Assembly (NCBI GenBank): GCA_035315065.1
Contig: DATFYM010000044.1
Span: 35,677-99,676, forward strand
Length of the DNA: 64,000 bases
From: DATFYM01 sp035315065
GTDB taxonomy: Bacteria; Acidobacteriota; Terriglobia; UBA7540
Direction: 5' to 3'
In this document: one piece after another, positions 25,639-34,010 of the stretch
Layout: the number at the start of each line of letters is the position of its first letter
How positions within the stretch are numbered: position 1 is the stretch's first letter
Notes under the pieces: generated by a model
The model's input: the letters and a program-made list of their open reading frames with translations, nothing else
What the model was told of the DNA's origin: nothing
The model's database searches: none
Program-made: the position numbers and the translations under genes

Positions 25639-26709
25639 TTAACGACGCGAGAATAAAATCAAGAGCAACCGCATCAGGAGGTACGCGGTCACCAGCACTA
25701 TGGCTACACGATGACGCGCGAACACTCGGCCGGCTCGCTCGACGAGGTTCTCACGGTAAGCTGTGACCGGCAGTCCTTCGAGGTAACGCGCAAGGTCGGC
25801 GGAGAGGTCCGCGATGGAAGCGTATCTTGACGCGGGATCGGGGGCCATGGCTTTGGCGCAAATGGCCTGAAGTGGCCGAGGAATGGGCCGCGATCGCCCT
25901 GCTCGCGGCAACGAATCGGCCTCCTTGGCGGCGGTAGCGGACAGCATGAAATTCAGGATGGCCCCCAGACTGAACACGTCGGTACGCTCGTCGACTGAGT
26001 CGCCGCGTGTCTGCTCAGGCGACATGTAGCCGGGCGTGCCGAGAACGCGGCCGTGCTCGGTCTCCGGTAGATGGATGGATGAAGTGGTAGAGGTCGAAGA
26101 CGGATCGAGCGTTGGGTCGCCCTCAGCTTTTGACTCGACCCCCTCACGTGTGATCTCAGGACGCCCGATGACGCGGGCAGTTTGCCTGCTACCCTTTATT
26201 TTGGCCACGCCCCAGTCCATCACCAGGACCTCTCCGAACGAGCCGATCATGATGTTTTCCGGTTTGAGGTCGCGGTGCAGGATTCCCTTGGAGTGGGCAA
26301 AGGCGAGTGGCTCGGCGATGCGCTCGAGCAGGCGCAGACGTTCCAGAAGCGAGCTGATATTCCGCACCGCGTGGTCCAGCCTCTGACCCTCGACGTATTT
26401 CATGCAATAGAAGACGCGGCCGTCGGCGAGCGTGCCCGCGTCGTGTACCGGGACGATCCCGGGATGCTCCAGGCGGGCCAAAATGCGGGCTTCACGAAGC
26501 AGGCGAGAGGCCAGTTCGCCGGAGTCGTCCTCGGCGTCGAGAACCTTCAGCGCGACGCGACGATCGAGCACCGTGTCCTCGGCCAGCCAAATTGTACCCA
26601 TTCCTCCACGGCCAAGGTAGCGGAGGGCCCGATAGCGAGTTCCGCTGAGGTCAGGCAACTGGAGAGTTGCCTGCAAGCGATCCACGACTTGGTCCGACAG
26701 CCACTTCAT
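25639..26709 (-). CDS. transmembrane serine/threonine protein kinase
   Basis: A 356-residue PknB-type kinase. The Gly loop GRGGMG is at 33-38, ATP-binding Lys at 55 (VALKVL), HRDLKPEN at 145-152, and DWG at 165-167 in place of DFG, a common bacterial variant. GTPGYMSPEQ marks the activation segment end. One transmembrane helix (about 333-351) anchors it, with almost nothing outside the membrane, so it has no visible sensor domain. Its start overlaps the stop of the sigma factor gene upstream by four bases, implying joint expression and perhaps regulation of that sigma factor by phosphorylation. Confidence 0.93.
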   Translation of the reverse strand: MKWLSDQVVDRLQATLQLPDLSGTRYRALRYLGRGGMGTIWLAEDTVLDRRVALKVLDAEDDSGELASRLLREARILARLEHPGIVPVHDAGTLADGRVFYCMKYVEGQRLDHAVRNISSLLERLRLLERIAEPLAFAHSKGILHRDLKPENIMIGSFGEVLVMDWGVAKIKGSRQTARVIGRPEITREGVESKAEGDPTLDPSSTSTTSSIHLPETEHGRVLGTPGYMSPEQTRGDSVDERTDVFSLGAILNFMLSATAAKEADSLPRAGRSRPIPRPLQAICAKAMAPDPASRYASIADLSADLARYLEGLPVTAYRENLVERAGRVFARHRVAIVLVTAYLLMRLLLILFSRR

Positions 26710-27440
26710 CGGGAATCGGCTCCGAGCAGCGTTTGCACTTCGCGGCGGAATTCTTCCTCGTTGGCGGTCATCTCTCGAAGTTGATCGAGAACCGAGCGGC
26801 GGAATTCGCGACGGGCGAAAGCAAGGTAGTTGGTGACGTCGGTAATCGGGAGGCCGAATTCGCCGGCCAGTTGCGCGTAGGAAGGCTTGGAGGCGTCTTC
26901 TTCGGCGAGATCGTAGCGCTCAAACAGGGCGAAGTGGATAGCCTTGCCGCCGGACTCGCACTGGCGGCGCAGGCGTTGCAGCGCGAGGCTGAACAGGCTC
27001 CGCACCCATTCCTTTTCGAAATAGTCTTCGATCGATTCGGGGGTCGCCACTTTCGTTAATTCCCTCTCCGCCTCTTCAAAGTCGAGCGGCAAGGGAGCCG
27101 ATCCGCCACTCCGTTTCTGGCGCTGCGCATCGCGCGACTGATTCCAATAGAGGCGGTCCACGCAGGTACGAAGGAAGGTCCGCAAGCGTCCTTTATCGGG
27201 GTCGTAAGCGTCCAGGAAATCCTTTTCCAGCAAGCGCGCAAAGAACTCCTGGGTGAGATCCTGGGCGTCTTCCGTGGTTACGCCCCATCGTCTGCGGATG
27301 TATTTGTAGACCGGCTTCCAGTAAGCGGCCATGATGGCTTCCAGTGCTCGCGACCGCTCTATCGGGTCGTTGCTCTGCGCCGCCGCCACAATGGAGTGCC
27401 GGGTGGCCGGAAAGCTCCCGCCTTGTGCTTGGTCAGCCAA
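26706..27440 (-). CDS. ECF-type RNA polymerase sigma factor
   Basis: A 244-residue sigma-70 family regulator lacking regions 1 and 3. Region 2 is around residues 38-100 (YKYIRRRW, DAQDLTQEFFARLL, GRLRTFLRTCVDRL), region 4 around 165-215 (SYAQLAGEFGLPITDVTNYL). The form with long linker and downstream kinase resembles the ECF groups linked to Ser/Thr kinases in Planctomycetes and Acidobacteria. No anti-sigma factor gene is adjacent, so control by the overlapping kinase is a reasonable inference. Confidence 0.88.
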   Translation of the reverse strand: MADQAQGGSFPATRHSIVAAAQSNDPIERSRALEAIMAAYWKPVYKYIRRRWGVTTEDAQDLTQEFFARLLEKDFLDAYDPDKGRLRTFLRTCVDRLYWNQSRDAQRQKRSGGSAPLPLDFEEAERELTKVATPESIEDYFEKEWVRSLFSLALQRLRRQCESGGKAIHFALFERYDLAEEDASKPSYAQLAGEFGLPITDVTNYLAFARREFRRSVLDQLREMTANEEEFRREVQTLLGADSR

Positions 27441-27526
27441 GTTGAAGTCCGCGTCTCAGTTTATAGGATTCGACGAAGGATGGGCAATCGGGCCAGGCGG
27501 TCAAATCGTGAATAGTCTTAAATGGG

Positions 27527-28087
27527 CTACTTCTGGGCGCGTTCAAGGTACTTGCCTTCTGCCGTATCGACGCGGATGGTCTCGCCCTCGTTGATAAAGG
27601 GTGGGACCTGGACGATGAGCCCAGTCTCCATCTTGGCCGCCTTCGTGACGTTGGTGGCGGAAGCGCTCTTGAGGCCCGGCTCCGTCTCCATCACTTTCAA
27701 GTCAACGGTGGCAGGGAGTTGGATATCGATCGGGCGCCCCTCGTAATACTCCACCTTCAACATCACGTCAGGGATGAGATATTGGGCGCGGTCGCCGATC
27801 ACATCCTTGTGCAGAGCCGTCTGCTCGTAGGTTTCCGTGTTCATGAAATGGTAGGAGTCGCCGTCCGAGTAGAGGTATTGCATCTCCGTCTCGTCAATCA
27901 TCGCCTTCTCCACTTCATCGGTGGAGCGGAAGCGGTGGTCGGCCAGGGCGTTGGTGCGCAAGTTGCGCATGCGCGCCTGCACAAAAGCGCGCAGGTTGCC
28001 CGGCGTGCGGTGCTCCGCCTTGTGGATGGCGAAAAGCTCGCCGTTGTGCTTGATTACCATTCCGGGTCGCAGATCGTTGGCCAGCAT
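27527..28087 (-). CDS. efp: translation elongation factor P
   Basis: A 186-residue EF-P of normal three-domain length that relieves ribosome stalling at polyproline. The N-terminal KOW-like domain, the OB domain (YLYSDGDSYHFMNTETYEQ) and the C-terminal domain (TKAAKMETGLIVQVPPFI) are all present. Unusually, the tip loop reads RTPGNLRAF: the position of the modified Lys34 of the E. coli protein is Asn31 here. No lysyl- or rhamnosyl-modification gene is in the window. The ortholog call is certain; activation mode is open. Confidence 0.96.
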   Translation of the reverse strand: MLANDLRPGMVIKHNGELFAIHKAEHRTPGNLRAFVQARMRNLRTNALADHRFRSTDEVEKAMIDETEMQYLYSDGDSYHFMNTETYEQTALHKDVIGDRAQYLIPDVMLKVEYYEGRPIDIQLPATVDLKVMETEPGLKSASATNVTKAAKMETGLIVQVPPFINEGETIRVDTAEGKYLERAQK

Positions 28088-28440
28088 GAGACACGCCTCA
28101 ATTCTGTTCAGTTTGTGGGCAGCGGACCAAAGGGAGGACTGTGGAAATCCGTTCCTGGGTGAGCCCCCGAAGTCCTATTTTACGGCCCGGACGGTACTTC
28201 CGTCAAACGCTTCTCGGTTTTCGGCATTGCCTACCTGGGAGCCGGCGTGCGGTTCTCAGTTTTCAGTAGTCAGTGAAGAACAAGAACTGAAACTGAGCTG
28301 GGGACTGAGTACTGAGTACTGAAAACTGAGAACTGAAGACAGGAAGCCAAAAGAGACGATAAGGTTATGGAAGAAAACCTGAGGAGTCCCGTCTAACTAT
28401 AATTAGGGAGGGATCGGTACACTTTCGGGAGGAGCAATGG
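28088..28440. repeat. gap with ACTGA inverted repeats before the TonB-dependent receptor gene
   Basis: Arms 28252-28274 (GTTCTCAGTTTTCAGTAGTC) and 28304-28333 (its reverse-complement type, ACTGAGTACTGAAAACTGAG) form a hairpin. The divergent promoters of efp and the receptor gene must lie here, but no clear -35/-10 pair was identified. Confidence 0.7.
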
Positions 28441-31400
28441 ATGCACGTCCGAACCAGAGCTGCGCGTCTCGCTGAAACCACTATTCTCCTGGCGTCGATC
28501 ACTTTCCTTCCCCGAGTGATGCAAGCACAGGCCCCCGAGGGAGACTTGGCAGGTGTGGTCGAGGACACGAGCGGCGCTCGCGTTCCGTCGGCCCGGATTG
28601 TGGTCCAATTCGTGGATACGGCGGAACAACGCGAAGCGACGAGCGATGACCAGGGGGAGTTTCGGCTCGACTACCTGCGGCCGGGCGTCTACCACATGAG
28701 CGTGAATGCTCCGGGGTTGGCGGAGGCTCGCTCGGATGTGGAGGTGGTGGTGAGCTCGGTGCGCGCCGTCACCGTGACCCTGGGTCCGGCGGGCCTCCAG
28801 CAGACGGTCAACGTGCAGGGGCAGGCGTCTTCCATCACTACGCAGCCGATTGATATCACCAGTTCCGTCCATGAGGGCGCCGTGTCGCGGCAGGACCTCG
28901 ACGCCATCCCGTTGGCGGCTCGAAGTTTTGCCAACATCGCTTATCTGGTGCCCGGGACGGAGCCGGTGGAGCCTTCGGATCCGACCAAGGCACGCATTAC
29001 GGCGGTTTCATTCGGCGGGAGCTCCGGGCTCAACGTCCAGCTTTCGGTGGATGGTGCCGACAACTCGGACGACTACATTGGAGGCTTCCTCCAGAGCTTC
29101 TCGCCCGACGTGATCGAGGAGTTCGCGGTGAGCACGGCGCAGGAGAACGCGGATACCGGCCGCGCCACCGCCGGTGCGGTGGTGATCACCACCAAGCGGG
29201 GAACCGACCAGTGGCACGGCAACGCGGCTCTCTACGATCGGCAGGCGGCGCTCAATGCGCGTTTCCCCATCGATAACCCGGCGCCGAATCCCAAGCAGCC
29301 TTTCTCCCGGCAGAATTATATCGGAACCCTCGGCGGGCCCCTCCAGAAAAGCAAGCTCTGGTTTTTCTCCTCCCTCGAGTACGTTCACGAAGACGCCAGC
29401 ATTGCTTACAGCCCGGCGAGCCAGGCGCAGTTCAACGCGCTGGCTTCGCTGGCGGCGCAAGGGCTGATTCCAGGAGTAAACTCGATCGCGGTGCCCAGCA
29501 GCATCCCCGTCCCCTTCCGCGACGTGCTGGCCTCCACTCGTTTTGACTGGTCGCAATCCTCGCGCTCACAGTGGTTCCTGCGTACTTCGGCCGATAGCTA
29601 CCTTACGCACAACGACCTGGTGCAGCAGGGCGCACTGCCTTCCACTGGCGCGACCTCGCACTCCAACTACTTCAATTCCGTGCTCAGCAATCAGTTCACG
29701 TTCAGCCCCACCTGGTTGGGATCGCTCGTGCTGGGCTCCAGCTACCTGCATCACACCGAGGCGCGCAGCGACAACCTGGGATTCGCGCTGGCGTTCCCCT
29801 TCAGCGCCACCTCCAGCACCATCTCGGGCTTCGAGACTTTCGGGGACAACCAGTTTGTGACCCCCATTACCGCCTTCCCCGTTCTGCGCAACCAGGAGAA
29901 ATACCAGGTGCGTTACGACGCCAGCCACGCCACCGGTCGACAGGCCGTGCGCTTCGGAGTGGACTTTATCCACGAGCCGGTGCTGAGCGGGGCGCTCGCC
30001 GCCACGGCTGAGAATCTTACCGTATTCGCCCTGGACCCGGCGGACTACGTGGGTAGTCCTGCGCAGTTTTCCGTCGACCTGACTTGCACCCCCACGCCCG
30101 CGCTCTCGGTCACGCCCGGCACCACTTGCACTTCGACACCCGCCGGCAACGGCAGCTTTTCGCAGAACGTGCAGCGCCTGGGGCTTTACGCCCAGAATTC
30201 CTGGCGGGCGACGCCGCGCCTTACCCTGAACTACGGTGTGCGCTACGACACCTCGTTCGGACTCTTCACCGCCTCGGGCCGCACGCAGGCACAAAACCCG
30301 GCGTTCCTCACGCTCCAGGCTTTGCAAATCCATGTGAACAATGTTGCGCCTACCGATTACCGAGGGGCCATCGCGCCGCGGCTGGGCGTGGTTTATTCAC
30401 CGGGAAAAACTGGAAGCACGGTGCTGCGGGCCGGCTTCGGTCTCTTCTACAACGACCTCGCTCAAAACGGCTGGGTGACCGCTCTCCAGGCCGTGAACGA
30501 GGCGCCGGCGCACTGCGCCACTCCGGGGGATCCCGGATGCTTGCCCGGCGGCAGTCCGGCCGCGTTGATGGATGGGCGCTACCGGACTCCTTATGCCTTA
30601 CACGCGACGGGCGGCGTCGAGCACGCGTTCAGCTCCAATTGGATGCTGAGCGCAGAGTACACCCACGAGCAGGGAGTCCACTCCTTCGCCCGGTACCAAT
30701 ACCAGGCGGGCTATACCCTGTTTTCACCCTTGTTCCCCTCCGACCTCGCCGACCAGGAGGCCAACGTCCCTAACCTGACCCTTTTCCGCAGCGACAACCG
30801 GTCGCGCTATGACGGCATGTCGGTTCATTTGCAGGGCAACGTCACGAGTCGAGCCAACCTGATCGTCAACTACACGCTCTCCAAGGCCAAGACGTGGGGG
30901 TGCGTGTTGGGCGAACTCTTCGATTACGTGGACGGCGTGTGCGACCCGCTACACGCCTTCGGTCCGGGAGATTTCGGACCCTCAGGGGAGGATGTGACGC
31001 ACCGGTTGGTGGTGGCGGGAATCTTTCACACTCCGGGTGGGTTTGAACTATCCCTGCTCTCGCAGGCGGAGAGCGCCCGGCCCATTACCCTGACCACCCC
31101 GGTGGACGTGAATGGTTTCGGGGATACCCTCGACGATCGCGCCGTGATCAATGGAGTTCAGACTACACTCGACCAGTTCCGCTGCACTCCCTACATCCAG
31201 GTCGATCTGCGCGTCGCGCGTCCCTTCAAGTTCCAGGAGCGGTGGTCGGTGATGCCTTTCATCGAATTCTTCAACCTGTTCAACCGCAATAATCCCGGCG
31301 CCAACTACGTCACCTCCATTTCCGCCCTTCCCACGCCGGTGAACAGTCTCTACAACGCCACCGCGTTGTGCCTGAACGCGGACTGCTCGAATACGACACC

Positions 31401-31518
31401 CATCACCAACTTGAAGCAGATACTCGTGCCGTCGGGCGCGCTGGGCGACTTCTTCGGCCCCGGCACCACGGTGGGCATCCCGTTCGCGGCGCAACTGGGG
31501 GTCCGAGTTACTTTCTAG
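28441..31518 (+). CDS. TonB-dependent receptor with N-terminal carboxypeptidase-like regulatory domain
   Basis: A 1025-residue outer membrane protein of the Oar-like type abundant in Acidobacteria. After a signal peptide (to about residue 30), residues 35-115 form a carboxypeptidase regulatory-like beta-sandwich (LAGVVEDTSGARVPSARIVV). The plug follows (about 130-260, with LSVDGADNSDDYIGGF and GAVVITTKRG), then a 22-strand barrel ending in aromatic Phe (LGVRVTF). It probably takes up large ligands such as oligosaccharides or peptides using TonB energy. No dedicated hydrolase is adjacent, so the ligand is unknown. GGGAGG precedes the ATG. Confidence 0.92.
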   Translation: MHVRTRAARLAETTILLASITFLPRVMQAQAPEGDLAGVVEDTSGARVPSARIVVQFVDTAEQREATSDDQGEFRLDYLRPGVYHMSVNAPGLAEARSDVEVVVSSVRAVTVTLGPAGLQQTVNVQGQASSITTQPIDITSSVHEGAVSRQDLDAIPLAARSFANIAYLVPGTEPVEPSDPTKARITAVSFGGSSGLNVQLSVDGADNSDDYIGGFLQSFSPDVIEEFAVSTAQENADTGRATAGAVVITTKRGTDQWHGNAALYDRQAALNARFPIDNPAPNPKQPFSRQNYIGTLGGPLQKSKLWFFSSLEYVHEDASIAYSPASQAQFNALASLAAQGLIPGVNSIAVPSSIPVPFRDVLASTRFDWSQSSRSQWFLRTSADSYLTHNDLVQQGALPSTGATSHSNYFNSVLSNQFTFSPTWLGSLVLGSSYLHHTEARSDNLGFALAFPFSATSSTISGFETFGDNQFVTPITAFPVLRNQEKYQVRYDASHATGRQAVRFGVDFIHEPVLSGALAATAENLTVFALDPADYVGSPAQFSVDLTCTPTPALSVTPGTTCTSTPAGNGSFSQNVQRLGLYAQNSWRATPRLTLNYGVRYDTSFGLFTASGRTQAQNPAFLTLQALQIHVNNVAPTDYRGAIAPRLGVVYSPGKTGSTVLRAGFGLFYNDLAQNGWVTALQAVNEAPAHCATPGDPGCLPGGSPAALMDGRYRTPYALHATGGVEHAFSSNWMLSAEYTHEQGVHSFARYQYQAGYTLFSPLFPSDLADQEANVPNLTLFRSDNRSRYDGMSVHLQGNVTSRANLIVNYTLSKAKTWGCVLGELFDYVDGVCDPLHAFGPGDFGPSGEDVTHRLVVAGIFHTPGGFELSLLSQAESARPITLTTPVDVNGFGDTLDDRAVINGVQTTLDQFRCTPYIQVDLRVARPFKFQERWSVMPFIEFFNLFNRNNPGANYVTSISALPTPVNSLYNATALCLNADCSNTTPITNLKQILVPSGALGDFFGPGTTVGIPFAAQLGVRVTF

Positions 31519-31534
31519 CGGGCGTTCGCTCGAC

Positions 31535-31737
31535 AAGAATTGACGATTGACGATTGTCGATTGACGATTGGAAGAGAAGACTTGAATCCACAGATTACGC
31601 AGATTTCACAGAATCAAAAAAAGCCAAGAGAAGGGAATTGCTCGGCTCTTATCCTCTATCTGTGTAATCTGCGAAATCTGTGGATTGTCTTCTTGTCTTG
31701 CAATCGTCAATCGTCAATCTGCAATCGTCAATTCTTC
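31535..31737. repeat. two-layer nested inverted repeat (GACGATT outside, CACAGATT inside)
   Basis: Outer arms 31535-31572 and 31700-31737 repeat GACGATT / AATCGTC. Inner arms 31585-31612 and 31659-31686 are CACAGATT-type with two mismatches. It lies between convergent genes and overlaps the 3' end of the cytochrome gene. Confidence 0.88.
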
Positions 31738-32906
31738 GCGGGCTCCGTGAACTTCGCGTCGTCGATCGGGACGTTTTGCTGGACCTGGTCAATCTGAATC
31801 GTGAAGCGTGTTCCGGGACGAGCCAGCGTCCAGCGGCAGATCACTTTCACGCCGTCGGCGTCGCGGTAATCGGCGTAGTCGATCTGCGTGGGCATGCGGC
31901 CGAGGGGCGTCTGGGCGTAGCGTACCTCGCGCACCAGCAGCCCGGACTGCTCGTCGAAATAAAACCTCACCGGCGGCTGTCCCTGCCTGAGGCCCACAAC
32001 CTGGTACGCGTCACCGTCTCCGATCTTTTCCGGCGGCCTCACGCGCAATTGATTAAAGATCTGCTTCATGTGAACCGGGAGATAGAAATCTGCGTCCAGC
32101 TTGAAGGCCTCTGTTTCCGCCGGGGTCATCTCGCGCGGCCGGCCCATGCCTGAGAGCCAACCCACGTGTCCGTCGTAGGCGGTGACACTTTCGCCGTTGC
32201 CCATGTGTGTCACGGTGGCGCGCTTGTCCGGCGCCTTGGAGTAAACTTCTACGGGCGCCTTGTTTTCGCCGAAAGCAATCGAGCCCTTCTCAATGCGGCT
32301 GGAAATCTTCTGCAAGGCGTCGGCGCCTCCCATCGCTTGCACGTACTTCTCGAGGATCTGGTCGGCAGTCGGCAATGCAGGCTGAGGAGCACCCGGCTTG
32401 GGCCCCTCGGGTTCTGGCTTCGGCTCCTCCTCAGAGATAATAGGCGTTCCCACCGGCTCGTGAGCGCCGCGGTGGCAGCTATAACAGGTAACATCGGTGT
32501 GGCCGTCGAAGTTGTCCTTATTGATCGCCAGTTCCATCTGGATCATCTTGCGCGCCGTCTTTTTCTCCTTCTTATCGTCTTTCTCAAAATCCAGGTGCGG
32601 CGGCCCTCCGTGGGCGCCTGGGCCGCCTGGGGTTGGGGCGGCTTCGACGTGGCAGTAGTTGCACTCCACGCCGAGCGAGGCGGAAATGAACTGCATCGCC
32701 GGGAACAACTGGTCGGCGGGAATATCTTTGAGAACCTGGACGTTCTTGTACTGCTCAGCCGCCGTTTTGGGGCCAGCCCCCGGCGCCATTGCCGTGGTCG
32801 CTGGCGCGGACTGAGCACGGGCCGGCCCGCCGGTCAAACTAAGGAGCATCGCCAGCGCGGCGGCGGCCGCAAAAGCAACCAGCGTCCTCCAGAACGCTCT
32901 GTTCAT
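31728..32906 (-). CDS. di-heme cytochrome, photosynthetic reaction-centre cytochrome c subunit-like
   Basis: A 392-residue exported protein with signal peptide (to about residue 32) and two c-type heme motifs, CNYCH at 82-86 and CYSCH at 141-145. The spacing and surrounding KNVQVLKDIPADQLFPAMQF segment fit the reaction-centre cytochrome c subunit family, which Acidobacteria carry widely without photosynthesis. Residues 190-390 form a separate beta-rich domain resembling outer membrane lipoprotein-sorting-like folds. It likely passes electrons in the periplasm. A Pro/Glu-rich linker joins the two halves. Confidence 0.85.
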   Translation of the reverse strand: MNRAFWRTLVAFAAAAALAMLLSLTGGPARAQSAPATTAMAPGAGPKTAAEQYKNVQVLKDIPADQLFPAMQFISASLGVECNYCHVEAAPTPGGPGAHGGPPHLDFEKDDKKEKKTARKMIQMELAINKDNFDGHTDVTCYSCHRGAHEPVGTPIISEEEPKPEPEGPKPGAPQPALPTADQILEKYVQAMGGADALQKISSRIEKGSIAFGENKAPVEVYSKAPDKRATVTHMGNGESVTAYDGHVGWLSGMGRPREMTPAETEAFKLDADFYLPVHMKQIFNQLRVRPPEKIGDGDAYQVVGLRQGQPPVRFYFDEQSGLLVREVRYAQTPLGRMPTQIDYADYRDADGVKVICRWTLARPGTRFTIQIDQVQQNVPIDDAKFTEPAKN

Positions 32907-32953
32907 CTCGACTCCCTTCCCTTCCGTGTAGGCCGCAATTATATGTGGACAGA

Positions 32954-33102
32954 GTCGAAAGTCAAAAGGGTGGGTAGACAGCAGACGGTAGACGGCATAA
33001 GGGGAAAAGGTCGACGGCAGGCGGCTTCTTTTCCGCTTTTCCCCTTATGCCGTCTACCATCTACCGTCTACCTCGTTACCCTTTCGACTCTTAACTTTCG
33101 AC
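32954..33102. repeat. two-layer nested inverted repeat (GTCGAAAGT outside, GTAGACGGCATAAGGGG inside)
   Basis: Left arm 32954-33010 and right arm 33033-33102 pair over most of their length: AAAGTCAAAAGGGT with ACCCTTTCGACTCTTAACTTT, and GACGGTAGACGGCATAAGG with its reverse complement. A roughly 25-bp loop remains. Confidence 0.85.
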
Positions 33103-33107
33103 GCTCT

Positions 33108-34010
33108 TCACTGCTTTTGAAGAATTCGCCACAGCGTCCCGGCAAAGATGTTGTTCTGCGCTTCAGGAGGCACGCCGCACGCGTCCAGCATCTTGTGGTA
33201 GCGATCGAGTTCACGGTCGAACTCCTCCAGTTCGCCGTTGAAAACATCCGATCCGAAAACAAGCTTCTCGAAGGCGCTGGTGCCGGACTTGGGCGTGTGC
33301 GGGCTGACAACTCCGGACCACCAGAAGATCGACTTGAAAAAGGTATAGTCGTTCTGCTTTTTGATGAGAGAGGAACCGGAGAGATCGAAAAAGAGGTTGG
33401 GGTTCCAGCGGCCGATCTCGGCCGCCCACGCGTAGTCGGGGTTGCCCATGTGCGCGCCGATTACGGTGAGCTTGGGAAAGCGGCGGGCGATGCCGTCGAG
33501 GGTGGTGATTCTCATGCGGTCGACACTGATATCGGCCGGGATGCTCGGATCGGGGCGCAGGACAATACCGGTGTGAAACAGCGCGATCATGCCGTAATGC
33601 TCGGCGCGTTCGTAGATCGGCCAGTAGGAGCGGTCATCGTAGTTCTTGAGCGGTGAGGTGAATTCGCCAAGGCCTCGGAAGCCGGCGGCGTGGAAGCGGT
33701 CGATTTGGTCGAGCGCCTGGGGATCGTCGAGCTTAATGTCGCCAAAGCCGATGATCCGGTGGGCGAGGGCAGAATGCTGTGACAGGAAGGTCTGGACGCT
33801 TGGCAGATCGTTCGGAGTCGTCAGGAGGAACGCCACGCCATCGACGGCCTCGAGCTTGGCAACCAGTTTTTCCAGAAACGCGGGATCCCCGTTGTAGTGG
33901 ACGTGTCCATCGACCAGGTGGGGGGCATGAGTCTGGCTGGCAAGAAAGGTAGGAGAGAGCCCAAGCAGAAGCAAACCGGCTGTCAGGCGCCGAAGCGCGC
34001 ACTCAGGCAT
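33108..34010 (-). CDS. exported amidohydrolase-2 family metal hydrolase
   Basis: About 300 residues with a signal peptide. LVDGHVHYNGD gives the HxH metal motif of the amidohydrolase TIM barrel; FHTGIV and VIGAHMGN supply two more His and LVFGSDVF the catalytic Asp. The ATG at 34010 is preferred over a GTG at 34019 because AGGTGG sits at suitable distance. The family includes decarboxylases and lactonases; the substrate is unknown. Confidence 0.82.
   Translation of the reverse strand: MPECALRRLTAGLLLLGLSPTFLASQTHAPHLVDGHVHYNGDPAFLEKLVAKLEAVDGVAFLLTTPNDLPSVQTFLSQHSALAHRIIGFGDIKLDDPQALDQIDRFHAAGFRGLGEFTSPLKNYDDRSYWPIYERAEHYGMIALFHTGIVLRPDPSIPADISVDRMRITTLDGIARRFPKLTVIGAHMGNPDYAWAAEIGRWNPNLFFDLSGSSLIKKQNDYTFFKSIFWWSGVVSPHTPKSGTSAFEKLVFGSDVFNGELEEFDRELDRYHKMLDACGVPPEAQNNIFAGTLWRILQKQ

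Noticed and set aside
31728..32906. photosynthesis locus suggested by the reaction-centre-type cytochrome
   Set aside because: No reaction centre, antenna or bacteriochlorophyll genes are present; the cytochrome family is common in non-phototrophic Acidobacteria.
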